A DNA stretch of 64,000 nucleotides from CAVSJO01 sp963728445. GTDB taxonomy: Bacteria; Gemmatimonadota; Gemmatimonadetes; Longimicrobiales; RSA9. The stretch is from contig CAVSJO010000003.1 in the NCBI GenBank assembly GCA_963728445.1, positions 1-64,000 of the forward strand, read 5' to 3'. Both the position numbers and the translations under genes were made by a program. This document shows, piece by piece, positions 35,601-43,977 of the stretch. The number at the start of each line of letters is the position of its first letter. Positions within the stretch are counted from its first letter, which is position 1. Below the pieces are notes generated by a model that was not told the origin of the DNA, searched no databases, and saw only the letters and a list, made by a program, of their open reading frames with translations.

Positions 35601-36505
35601 ATGCCCGCCCTGACCGAGTCCGCCGACCCCCACGCCATCCGGCCCGTTCTCGACGTGCTGCGCGGCCGCCGCGTCGTCGTGCTGGCGGGCGCCGGGTGCA
35701 GCACGGAATCCGGCATCCCCGACTACCGGGGCCCCGACGGCAGCCTGCGCAACCGCAAGCCCATGCAGTACTCGGAGTTCGTGCGCAGCGCCGCGTCCCG
35801 CGCCCGCTACTGGGCCCGCAGCTCCGTCGGATGGACCCGCATCGCGACCGCCCGCCCCAACGCCGGACACCGCGCCCTCGCGGACCTCGAGGACGCGGGC
35901 GTGGTGCAGGGCGTCATCACCCAGAACGTGGACGGACTCCACCACGCGGCGGGCAGCCGGCGGGTGGTGGAGCTGCACGGCTCGCTGGCCCGGGTCCGCT
36001 GCCTCGACTGCGGCGCCGACGTCAACCGGGACGACTATCAGGACCGGCTTCTGCACGCGAACCCCACCTGGGCCCGGCGCCTGCGGAGCGGGAAGGGTCC
36101 CGACGCCGTCGCGCCCGGCGCCGAGATGGCGCCCGACGTCGAGATCGCGCCCGACGGCGACGCCGAGCTGCCCGCGGACGCCCACGCAGGCTTCGCCGTG
36201 CCCGGATGTGACGGCGTGCGGGGGGACCATGAAGCCGGACGTCGTCTTCTTCGGAGAGTCGGTTCCGCGGCCGCGCGTCGAGGAGGCGTGGCAGCTCTTC
36301 GAGGACGGGGACGCGCTGCTCGTCGTGGGTTCCTCGCTGACCGTCTACTCCGGCCGCCGGTTCACGGACCGGGCGCGCCGCGACGGTGATCCCCATCGCC
36401 GTGGTGAATCTCGGCCCGACCCGGGCGGACGATGCCGCGGCGGCGAAGGTCGACGGCCCCCTGGGCTCGGTCCTGCCCCGCCTCGCCGGCGCGCTCCTGG
36501 CGTGA
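35601..36505 (+). CDS. Sirtuin-like NAD-dependent deacylase, two frame breaks
   Basis: NAD site GAGCSTESGIPDYRG near residue 30, ribose motif TQNVDGLHHAAG, catalytic His in VELHGS, and four zinc Cys (RCLDCG and, after the break, CxACGGT). The segment DYQDRLLHANPTW is typical of class II (SIRT4-like) sirtuins. Frame breaks lie at about 36207 (after GCVPG-type sequence VPGC) and about 36377; both need one base dropped, after which the ends read VVFFGESVP, then VIPIAVVNLGPTRAD and a stop at 36505. It lies 13 bases after the kinase gene. Confidence 0.85.
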
Positions 36506-36533
36506 GGTCCGTCCGGCTCCGGGCCCAGCGCGC

Positions 36534-38264
36534 GTGACCCACGCTGCGGGCGAAGCGGGGCTCGGCCGTGCGCTGCGCGTCCTCGACACCGCCACCGCGC
36601 GCGCCCGGATCGGGCCCGGCGCCGCCCGACTGGGCCATCCGAACTGGACGCTGCCCGACGTCGACCCGGAGGGTGTCGGCTCTGCGGCCGACGAGGCGGC
36701 TGCGCTGCTGCGGGAGATCGAAACGATCCCGGCCGACCGCCTGCCCGACCCCGTCGCGGTCGCGCTGCGGCTGGCGCGGCATCAGCTCGAAGCTCGCGTG
36801 CTCGCGGACGATCTGTACTGGCTCGCGTTCGACCCCGTGGGCATCGGCTTCTTCGGAATGTTCGCCGCCACTCCATACTGCGGTGGCCTGGCCGTCCAGA
36901 CGCTGGCGGAGATGGCCCGCGCCCTGCCCTTCCGTCACTCCGGCGACCTCGACCGCTGCCTGGCCTTCGCCGCCGACTGCGCCCGCTTCATCGAGCAACT
37001 CGCGGCGCGAACGCGGGGGCAGGCGGAGCGCGGCATCCGCATGCCGCGACCACAGCTCGAGCAGGCCCGTACCCTCCTGCCCGGCCTGGCCGCCCTGCTG
37101 ACGGACGCGTTTCGAGACTCGGCCCGGGCAGCGGGAGCCCGCGCCACGGAAGGCTTTCGTGCGACGCTGGCCGAGCGGCTGGACGGGCCGCTCGCACGGG
37201 CGTTCGAGTCCCTCACCCGCTCCGTCGCCGAGGGCGGTGAGGGGCCGGAGTCGGTGGGACTGGGGCAGTACGGGAACGGCGACGTCGCCTACGCGCGGCT
37301 CGTCCGTTTCCACACGACCCGGAAGCTGAGCCCGCGGGAGGTGCACGAGGCCGGACTGGAGCGGATGGAGCGGGTGCGCGCCGGCATGGCCGCGGCACGG
37401 GCGGAGGCAGGTGCGGACGGGGATGACCGGGCGTACGCCGCGGCGCTGGACGCCGATCCGACCTGGCGCCGGACGGACGCCGAAGGGATCGCGTCCCTCT
37501 TCGAGGAGTACGCCGAGCGCCTCGAGCCCGCGTACGACGAGGTCTTCGACGTGCGCCCCGCCCATCCGTCCGCCGCTACACCGCTGCCGCACGCCCTCGA
37601 AGGCTCGATGACGTTCGGCTACTACCGCTCGCCGACGCCGGCCCACCCGACGGGGGAGTACGTCTTCAACGCGGCCAACCTGTCACGGCGCGGGCTGTAC
37701 CACGTAGGGGCCCTCGCGTACCACGAGCTGGTGCCGGGTCATCACCTGCACCTGTCCGTCCAGAGCGCCGACCGCGATTTCCACCCCCTGCACGCGCTCG
37801 CGTTCGTGAACGCCTTCAACGAGGGCTGGGCCGAGTACGCCGCCACCCTCGCGGGGGAGCTGGGGCTGTACCGGACGCCCGCCGAGCGCTTCGGACGGCT
37901 TACCATGGACGCGTTCCTCACGTCCCGTCTCGTCGTCGACACCGGCATGAACGCCCTCGGCTGGTCGCTGGAGGAGGGCCGCGCGTACCTGCGGGAGAAC
38001 GCCTTCCTCCCCGAGCGGGAGGTCCGCACGGAGTCGATCCGCTACTCCTGCGACCTGCCCGCACAGGCGCTCGCCTACAAGCTGGGCGACGACGCCATCG
38101 TCCGCCTGCGGGACGCGACCCGGCGACGACTCGGCGACCGCTTCGACCTGCGCGCCTTCCATCGCGCCGTGCTGCGCCCCGGCGCGCTGGCGCTCCCGGA
38201 CCTCGAGTGGTGGGTCGAGCGCCGCACGGGGGCGACGAAGCTTTCCGGCCACGTCGCCTACTGA
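36534..38264 (+). CDS. DUF885 metallopeptidase-like protein
   Basis: 576 residues. The zinc motif YHELVPGHHLH (HExxPGHH type) identifies the DUF885 family, predicted to be metallopeptidases related to oligoendopeptidases. A second conserved block FNEGWAEYAATLAGELG supplies the Glu ligand. Much of the N-terminal half is helical. The start is a GTG at 36534, 28 bases after the sirtuin stop; an earlier in-frame extension overlaps the sirtuin and is less likely. The gene meets the convergent cupredoxin-like gene with overlapping stops. Substrate unknown. Confidence 0.85.
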   Translation: MTHAAGEAGLGRALRVLDTATARARIGPGAARLGHPNWTLPDVDPEGVGSAADEAAALLREIETIPADRLPDPVAVALRLARHQLEARVLADDLYWLAFDPVGIGFFGMFAATPYCGGLAVQTLAEMARALPFRHSGDLDRCLAFAADCARFIEQLAARTRGQAERGIRMPRPQLEQARTLLPGLAALLTDAFRDSARAAGARATEGFRATLAERLDGPLARAFESLTRSVAEGGEGPESVGLGQYGNGDVAYARLVRFHTTRKLSPREVHEAGLERMERVRAGMAAARAEAGADGDDRAYAAALDADPTWRRTDAEGIASLFEEYAERLEPAYDEVFDVRPAHPSAATPLPHALEGSMTFGYYRSPTPAHPTGEYVFNAANLSRRGLYHVGALAYHELVPGHHLHLSVQSADRDFHPLHALAFVNAFNEGWAEYAATLAGELGLYRTPAERFGRLTMDAFLTSRLVVDTGMNALGWSLEEGRAYLRENAFLPEREVRTESIRYSCDLPAQALAYKLGDDAIVRLRDATRRRLGDRFDLRAFHRAVLRPGALALPDLEWWVERRTGATKLSGHVAY

Positions 38265-39226
38265 ACGGTGAACGCCTGCACCATTCCGTTCTCGGCGTTC
38301 TCCGAGATCCACGCGTAGCGCCCGGGCGTCAGGTCCACGGTGAAGTACGCCGTACCGGGCACGGGCACCTCCTGCACGCCGCCGATAAAGGTGGCTGGGG
38401 CCGGCGCGCGCAGCCCCGGCACGTTCATCCAGTCCATCCAGGGTGCGAGCTCCTGAGCGGACTGGCCCTCCTTCAGTCGGACGACGTGGACGTCGTTGGC
38501 CAGGATGCCGCTCGCCGCCTTCTGGTAGTGGACCGCGACCGTGTGCCGTCCCGCCGGGACGGACGACGGCGCCTGCATGCCGCTGTCCCCGAACGTGATC
38601 TCGAGATCGGCCTGCGGCTCGGCGGCGCCGCTCTGCGCGGAGGTGACCGTGAGCTGCCGGGCCATGCCCAGGGACGTGTGGAAGGTGTTGTCCGGCGACT
38701 TCACGTAGCACTCGACGATGTACGTGCCGGGTTCGAGATGGACGGTCGCGACGGAGGTGTCGCCCGGCGCGGTGAGGCCGGCGCCGCCGTCCTGCGTCAC
38801 CTGCCCGTACCACGCGGGGACCATTCTGCCCAGGAGCGCCGGCACGTCCGCCTTCTTCAGCGTACCGGCCTGGAGCCCGTTCCACGCGCTGTCGAAGGGC
38901 GCTCCCACCGCGGCGATGAAGTCCTGCAGGTTCTTGCCCTCCGGCAGGTGGTCCAGCACGAAGAAGTGGGTCTGCGCGCCGTTGTTCACGAACCGGAACG
39001 TCGTCCAGCCGGACGGGATGGAGTCGGGCGCGTCGAAGCCGAAGTCGTGTGCCGTCACGGACACGGCGTCGGGCGACGTCGCGGCATCGGCGCTCGCACT
39101 CGACGCGGCGGCGGCGCCGGCGCCGGCGCCGGCACCGGCGGCCGCGTCGCCGGAGTCCGGCGCTCCACAGGCCGCGAGGGACGTGGCGAGGGCGATGCCG
39201 ATGGGCGTGATGGTCCCGATCTTCAT
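38258..39226 (-). CDS. Secreted lipoprotein with two cupredoxin-like beta-sandwiches
   Basis: 322 residues: lipoprotein signal (IALATSLAACG), low-complexity linker, then a domain from about 60 to 190 (VTAHDFGFDAPDSIPSGW, FRFVNNGAQTHFFVL, YIVECYVKSPDNTFHTSLGM) and a second similar one to the end. The H-x..C-x..H spacing is reminiscent of plastocyanin-like copper sites, but only partly conserved, so copper binding is uncertain. A GGAGG site precedes the ATG at 39226. A GCGACGTCGC palindrome falls in the linker. Function unknown. Confidence 0.75.
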   Translation of the reverse strand: MKIGTITPIGIALATSLAACGAPDSGDAAAGAGAGAGAAAASSASADAATSPDAVSVTAHDFGFDAPDSIPSGWTTFRFVNNGAQTHFFVLDHLPEGKNLQDFIAAVGAPFDSAWNGLQAGTLKKADVPALLGRMVPAWYGQVTQDGGAGLTAPGDTSVATVHLEPGTYIVECYVKSPDNTFHTSLGMARQLTVTSAQSGAAEPQADLEITFGDSGMQAPSSVPAGRHTVAVHYQKAASGILANDVHVVRLKEGQSAQELAPWMDWMNVPGLRAPAPATFIGGVQEVPVPGTAYFTVDLTPGRYAWISENAENGMVQAFTVQ

Positions 39227-39412
39227 GGCGCTCCTCCGTCGGAAGTCACGAATGCGGGTCGTGCTGCGGGTGTCCGCCGTCGGATCCGGCAGACGACTTA
39301 CCGTAGGTCCGGAAGTGTCCGCGCGCAAATCGCCCGCGGGTGCGGAGCCCGGGGCTCCGCCGTACAATTCACGCAACCCCGCATCCGACCCCGAGACCGG
39401 TGACACACGACG

Positions 39413-40753
39413 ATGGCCTCGACGAGAATCCTGTACTCCGCCCTGTTTGTGATGCTTGCGTTCGCAATCGGGGCGTGCGGGCCGTCGCCACGACCGACGG
39501 CGCCCGCCCCGAAGCAGGCGCAGGGCGCTGCGGCCACACCCAGGGCCCTCCGGGAGCGGCTCGAAGCCACGCGAACGCTCGTGCAGGCGACCCCGTCCGA
39601 GGTGGGCATGAGCCCGGCGCTGAACGCGACGCTCGACTCCATCATGCGCACCGGCATCGCCGAGGGCGCGGCGCCGGGCGCCGCCCTCGCCGTCGGGCGC
39701 TACGGCCGGCTCGTGCACCTGAAAGGGTACGGCCGCATCGACGTCGCGCCGGACGCGCCGCCGGTCACCGACTCGACGCTCTACGACATGGCGTCCGTCA
39801 CGAAGGTCGTGGCCACGACGACGTCGGCCATGATCCTGGAGGAGGAGGGCCTCCTGGACATCGACCGGCCCGTCGCCGACTACCTGCCCGAGTTCGACGC
39901 GCCGGACAAGGCGGCCATCACCGTCCGCATGCTCCTCGAGCACCGGGGCGGCCTCGAAGCGTTCGCCGCACTCTGGAAGGACACGCGCGGGCGTGAGGAC
40001 TACCTGCGGAAGATCAACGCACGTCCCCTGGCGTACACGCCCGGCGACAGCACCGTCTACAGCGACTGGGACTTCGTGCTCACCGGGCTGATCGTCGAGC
40101 GGCTCTCCGGCGAGCCCCTCGACCGGTTCGTACGCGAGCACGTGTTCGGGCCCCTGGGGATGGACGACAGCGGCTTCAATCCCCTTGCGACGTCGCCGAT
40201 CCTGGCGGACACCGACTGCACGGCGGCGTTCCACGCCGGCGACCCGCGGCTCGACGGCATCGCGTTCACCGAGGTGGACACCGTCTACCGTCACACGCAC
40301 GTGCACGGAGTCGTGCACGACGAGAACGCGTGCGCGCTGGGCGGCGTCGCGGGGCACGCCGGGCTCTTCTCGAGTGCCCGGGACATGGCCGTGTTCGCGC
40401 AGATGATGCTGAACGGCGGCCGCTACGGGGACGCCCGCATCCTCGAGCCGACGACCATCGCCCGCTGGACCGCTCGGCAGAACCCCGACGCGAGCCGCGC
40501 GCTGGGGTGGGACACGCCGTCTCCGCCGTCCAGCGCCGGACGCTACTTCTCGCCCCGCTCCTTCGGGCACACGGGCTTCACGGGGACGAGCGTGTGGATG
40601 GATCCCGAGCGCGGGGTGTTCGTGGTGCTGCTCACGAACCGGGTCGACCCGACGCGGGCGAATTCCCGGCACGCGGCGCTCAGGCGCGACGTCGCCGACG
40701 CCGTCCAGAAGGCGATCCTGGACGCGCCGCTGATCGAGTGGCGGGAGCGGTAG
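39413..40753 (+). CDS. Secreted class C beta-lactamase-like serine hydrolase lipoprotein
   Basis: 446 residues with a lipoprotein signal (LFVMLAFAIGACG). Active-site motifs: SVTK (SxxK), YSD (YxN position carries Asp) and HTGFTG (HTG). The rest follows the family (LEHRGGLEAF, VFGPLGMDDSGF). It is likely a periplasmic peptidase or esterase anchored to the membrane. A strong hairpin follows the stop codon by six bases. It is one of three such enzymes in the window. Confidence 0.88.
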   Translation: MASTRILYSALFVMLAFAIGACGPSPRPTAPAPKQAQGAAATPRALRERLEATRTLVQATPSEVGMSPALNATLDSIMRTGIAEGAAPGAALAVGRYGRLVHLKGYGRIDVAPDAPPVTDSTLYDMASVTKVVATTTSAMILEEEGLLDIDRPVADYLPEFDAPDKAAITVRMLLEHRGGLEAFAALWKDTRGREDYLRKINARPLAYTPGDSTVYSDWDFVLTGLIVERLSGEPLDRFVREHVFGPLGMDDSGFNPLATSPILADTDCTAAFHAGDPRLDGIAFTEVDTVYRHTHVHGVVHDENACALGGVAGHAGLFSSARDMAVFAQMMLNGGRYGDARILEPTTIARWTARQNPDASRALGWDTPSPPSSAGRYFSPRSFGHTGFTGTSVWMDPERGVFVVLLTNRVDPTRANSRHAALRRDVADAVQKAILDAPLIEWRER

Positions 40754-40758
40754 CGCGA

Positions 40759-40792
40759 AAGCGGGCGACGGGCGGGGCCCCGTCGCCCGCTT
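40759..40792 (+). terminator. 14-bp stem-loop after the serine hydrolase gene
   Basis: AAGCGGGCGACGGG (40759-40772) and CCCGTCGCCCGCTT (40779-40792) pair perfectly around a six-base loop, starting six bases after the TAG. No U-tract follows, but position and stability favour termination. Confidence 0.65.
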
Positions 40793-40975
40793 CGGGCTAC
40801 GGAACGGGCTTTCCGGCATCCCGGTGAGTTGCCCGGGACGACTGGCGTCGCTCATCCGTGGTGGCCGCCCGGCGATGTTGAAGTCCGGCTTGCCAGGGGG
40901 ATTAGCCACGTGGTCGTGGCCGGGCACGGTCGCCGAGTCGGTGTGCCGTTGCGCCCGTCATGGAGGCAATAACGC

Positions 40976-41046
40976 GAGTCGGGTCTGCTGCGAGCGGGAG
41001 TCGGGTCTGCTGCGAGCGGGAGTCGGGTCTGCTGTGAGCGGGAGTC
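40976..41046. repeat. 22-bp tandem array
   Basis: Three copies of a 22-base unit beginning GAGTCGGGTCTGCTG (starts 40976, 40998, 41020) and a partial fourth from 41042. Non-coding. Confidence 0.9.
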
Positions 41047-41191
41047 GGGGCCGCCGCGGACGGCGACCAGGGCCGGATCATCGCGGCGCCATCCGGGAGC
41101 TTTCCGGCAACAGTGTTGACGCCGGTGATCCCGCCGCCATACGCTGGAGGGCTTCCCGCAGCGCAGATTCCTTCTTTCCGGAGGTGTGCGC

Positions 41192-42109
41192 ATGACCCGG
41201 TTCCCCCTCGTCCTGATGTGCGTCCTGGCGGCCGCGTGCGCGGAAAAGCCCGACCAGGAAGCCGCCCCGTCTGCGACCATGCAGACGTCCGACGCATCGG
41301 CCGACCAGGCTGCTCTCGACAAGGTCCGGGCCGACTACGAATCGAACTACAACAGCCACGACGCGACCCTCGTGGCCAACATGTTCACCGACTCTGCGTA
41401 CGCGCTCTGGGCCGACGGCCACATCAGCAGCTCGCGCGCCGCCGTCGAAGCCCAGATGAAGGAGACGATTAGCGCCGGCTCGCCGAACCTCTCCCTGAAG
41501 AATGGCGACACCATGGTCTTCGGGGACGACGCGGTCTCCCACGGGACGTACTCCGTCAGCGCGAAGGGTCCGGACGGCCAGGCCACGGCAGCGTCCGGTA
41601 GCTACCTTACCTACTTCCATCGCGTGAACGGGGAGTGGAAGATCAACGGCGTCATCACGAACTTCGACGCGCCGCCGCCGGCAGACATGCCGATGGCGAA
41701 CGACATGGCGAACCCGCCGCCCGACGACGGGACCATGAAGGACGTCACCACGGCATGGACGAACGCCTTCTCGGCCGGCGACTGGGCCACGCTGGCCGGC
41801 ATGTACACGCAGGATGCCGCCGTCAGCTTCAGCAACGCCCCCGAGATCCGCGGCGGCCAGGCGATCCAGGCCCGCTTCGCCGACCGGTACGGCGACTCGA
41901 AGCCACAGATCGAGATCCACGACGTCGGCACCGTCGATCTGGGCGACGACCACGCCCTCGACGGCGGCTGGTACGTCGTCCACGCCACCACGCCGGACGG
42001 AACGATGCAGCAGGGCGGCACATACCTGAACGTCATGCAGAAGCAGGCGGACGGCAGCTGGAAGATCCAGTGGTCCGTCACGAACGGACAGCCGAAGACG
42101 GCGAAGTAG
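41192..42109 (+). CDS. Lipoprotein with two SnoaL-like/DUF4440 domains
   Basis: 305 residues: lipoprotein signal (LVLMCVLAAACAEK), then two cystatin-like cone domains, each of the DUF4440/SnoaL type (DYESNYNSHDATLVANMFTD and AWTNAFSAGDWATLAGMYTQ). The linker is acidic and Met/Asn-rich. Tandem DUF4440 lipoproteins are usually assigned roles in stress or ligand binding without proof. The ATG at 41192 has a GGAGGT site with good spacing, better than the GTG six bases upstream. A rho-independent-like terminator follows. Confidence 0.85.
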   Translation: MTRFPLVLMCVLAAACAEKPDQEAAPSATMQTSDASADQAALDKVRADYESNYNSHDATLVANMFTDSAYALWADGHISSSRAAVEAQMKETISAGSPNLSLKNGDTMVFGDDAVSHGTYSVSAKGPDGQATAASGSYLTYFHRVNGEWKINGVITNFDAPPPADMPMANDMANPPPDDGTMKDVTTAWTNAFSAGDWATLAGMYTQDAAVSFSNAPEIRGGQAIQARFADRYGDSKPQIEIHDVGTVDLGDDHALDGGWYVVHATTPDGTMQQGGTYLNVMQKQADGSWKIQWSVTNGQPKTAK

Positions 42110-42160
42110 CCAGGTACATCGGCGTCCCGCACTCCTCGGAGGCGCGGCGTTTCGATCGGT

Positions 42161-42190
42161 CCGGGGGCCCCGCGCGGGGCCCCCGGTTCG
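42161..42190 (+). terminator. Rho-independent-like terminator
   Basis: CCGGGGGCCCC / GGGGCCCCCGG with a GCGC loop (42161-42186), followed by TTCGTTTTCG. About 50 bases after the stop of the DUF4440 protein. Confidence 0.85.
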
Positions 42191-42306
42191 TTTTCGTCAG
42201 AGCACGGAGGTGGTCCCGACCCATCGCGTCGACGCGCCTCGCCGGTCCCTTGCAACCATGGCAACGCCCCGGGGGGAGGGGTATCGAGGGGGCACGCTCC
42301 TGCGGC

Positions 42307-42360
42307 GGGGTCGGGGTCGGGGGTCGGGGTCGGGGGTCGGGGTCGGGGGCGGGCGACGGT
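42307..42360. repeat. G-rich GGGGTC/GGGGGTC array
   Basis: About seven runs of four to five G separated by TC (42307-42350). The + strand has enough G-tracts for a G-quadruplex. Non-coding, upstream of the first DUF559 gene. Confidence 0.75.
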
Positions 42361-42469
42361 GGGGGCGGCGGCGGGGTGCGGGGTCGCGAACGCGCCCGTT
42401 GGGGCGGCCAACCCGGCCCGGGCGATCGGAGGGCGGCCCCCGCCGTCCCCGCCGCCCCCGCCGCTCCCC

Positions 42470-42650
42470 CGAACGAAATCGGACAACGAGCGAAGGGTTC
42501 ACTCGCGGAATCCCGATTCGTCCCGGTTTTCGAATGAAATCGGCCACCGGGACCGCAGACAAAGACGGCCATTGGCCGATTTCGCCCGGAATCCGGACGA
42601 TTTCGGGATCCGGCGAGTCGGAGGCCATCTCGATGGCCGATTTCGTCCGC
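42470..42650. repeat. Dispersed CGAAATCGG/CCGATTTCG elements
   Basis: The motif GAAATCGG, or its complement, occurs at about 42473, 42536-42546, 42572-42582, 42598 (CGATTTCGG) and 42636-42644; two copies (GAAATCGGCCA and TGGCCGATTTC) form an inverted pair. The arrangement looks like a set of regulator sites. A similar motif occurs at about 51408. Confidence 0.6.
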
Positions 42651-42725
42651 CGCCGGACTTCCAGGACACGATCCGGCGACTCGTGACCCGGCCGGCAGGA
42701 GGCACATCCCCGATCCGGAGGAAAC

Positions 42726-43943
42726 GTGAGCACAGGACCCGCTGCCGCCGAGAACGACACGACGCCGGGGGCCGCTATGGGCGGTGCAGCTCGGCCTGTC
42801 CACCCGGACGATGGGTCCGGAAGCGAGGCCCGTCGGTCGCTGGCCGGACCGACGTCGTCGAACCGGGAGTCCGATGTCCGCATTGCGGAAACGGCCGCCG
42901 TCCAGCACGGCGTGATAACGCGTGCGCAGCTCATCGACGTCGGGCTGTCCCCGTCCGCGGTGGGTCGCCGCCTCCGGTCGGGGCGACTGGTGCGTATCCA
43001 CGGCGGCGTCTACCGGGTGGGTCCGATGCCGATGCCGCGGGCCGCCGAGGCGGCAGCGGTCCTCGCCTGCGGCCCCGATGCGCTGATCAGCCACGGGAGT
43101 GCTCTCACGATGCTGGGCCTCCGTCGAGGAGCTTCGGGATACTCCAGGTCCACGTCCGTCGATCCTACCGGCCGCGGCCCTACCGGCCGCGGCAGCCGGG
43201 CGGGCTCCACCGTCAACGAACCCACCGGCCGCGCCCCCACCGGCCGCGGCCCCACTGTCCGCGGCCCCACCGTCCGCGGACCAACCGGCCCTGCCGCCCC
43301 CGTCGACGTCACGGTCGTCGGCAGCCACCGCGGCCGCCGCGCCGGCATCCGGATGCACCGGGTCCGAGAGATGGCAGGGGAGGACCGAAGTGACCGGGGC
43401 GGCATCCCGGTCACCTGCGCCGGACGTACGCTCGTGGACGTCGCCTCGTTCATGGGGACGTCGGACCTGGAGTGGGCCATCGCAAGGGCCGAGCGGGAGG
43501 GACTCGTCGAGCGGGAGGATCTCGTCGCACGGCTCGACCGGTGCAGCGGCCGCCCCGGGTCGCGGGCGCTACGGATGGTGCTCGGGCATCCCGCGGAACC
43601 CGCCATGACGCGGTCGGAAGCCGAGGCGGTATTCCTTCGGCTGATCCGGAATGCAGCCCTCCCGTCGCCGGAGGCGAACGTTCCGATGGGTGCCTACGAG
43701 GTCGACTTCTACTGGCGCGGAGTCGAACTGGCCGTGGAGGTGGACGGGTTCGAGCACCATCGGAGGCGGCCCCGATTCGAGGGCGACCGGCGGAAGGAGA
43801 TGTGGCTGGCGAGCCGGGGGATAACGGTCGTGCGGACCTCCTGGCGGCAGGTCACGGAGGAGAGCCTCCCGACGGCCGTCATGCTCGGGCAGGCGCTGGC
43901 GCTGGCGGAAGCCAGGCGACGCACCGACGACGCACGGGGATGA
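42726..43943 (+). CDS. AbiEi-type winged helix fused to DUF559 (Vsr-like endonuclease fold), copy 1
   Basis: 405 residues. The N-terminal helix-turn-helix (VITRAQLIDVGLSPSAVGRRL, then IHGGVYRVGP) is the wHTH of AbiEi-type antitoxins. The C-terminal DUF559 region has VDFYWRGVELAVEVDG and GITVVRTSW, matching the Vsr-like restriction-endonuclease fold with acidic D..E-x-D residues. Between them lies a linker of PTGRG/PTVRG repeats at about residues 145-185. The GTG start has a GGAGG site seven bases upstream. Function is undetermined: regulator, nuclease or both. A paralogue is at 54912. Confidence 0.75.
   Translation: MSTGPAAAENDTTPGAAMGGAARPVHPDDGSGSEARRSLAGPTSSNRESDVRIAETAAVQHGVITRAQLIDVGLSPSAVGRRLRSGRLVRIHGGVYRVGPMPMPRAAEAAAVLACGPDALISHGSALTMLGLRRGASGYSRSTSVDPTGRGPTGRGSRAGSTVNEPTGRAPTGRGPTVRGPTVRGPTGPAAPVDVTVVGSHRGRRAGIRMHRVREMAGEDRSDRGGIPVTCAGRTLVDVASFMGTSDLEWAIARAEREGLVEREDLVARLDRCSGRPGSRALRMVLGHPAEPAMTRSEAEAVFLRLIRNAALPSPEANVPMGAYEVDFYWRGVELAVEVDGFEHHRRRPRFEGDRRKEMWLASRGITVVRTSWRQVTEESLPTAVMLGQALALAEARRRTDDARG
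43160..43290. repeat. 15-bp repeats in the DUF559 linker
   Basis: Imperfect units of 15 bases (CCCACCGGCCGCGG-type) encode PTGRG/PTVRG pentads in the linker of copy 1; the paralogue has no such insert. Confidence 0.75.
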
Positions 43944-43977
43944 GGTGCCGACTACGCACCAGGCACAATGACTCCGC

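Noticed and set aside
38258..40927. Extension of the cupredoxin-like lipoprotein to 889 residues
   Set aside because: The upstream part is the antisense of the serine hydrolase at 39413-40753; the lipoprotein signal and GGAGG site fix the start at 39226.
40824..41195. 123-codon + strand frame before the DUF4440 gene
   Set aside because: It is largely made of the 22-bp repeat and lacks a ribosome site; its composition is not protein-like.
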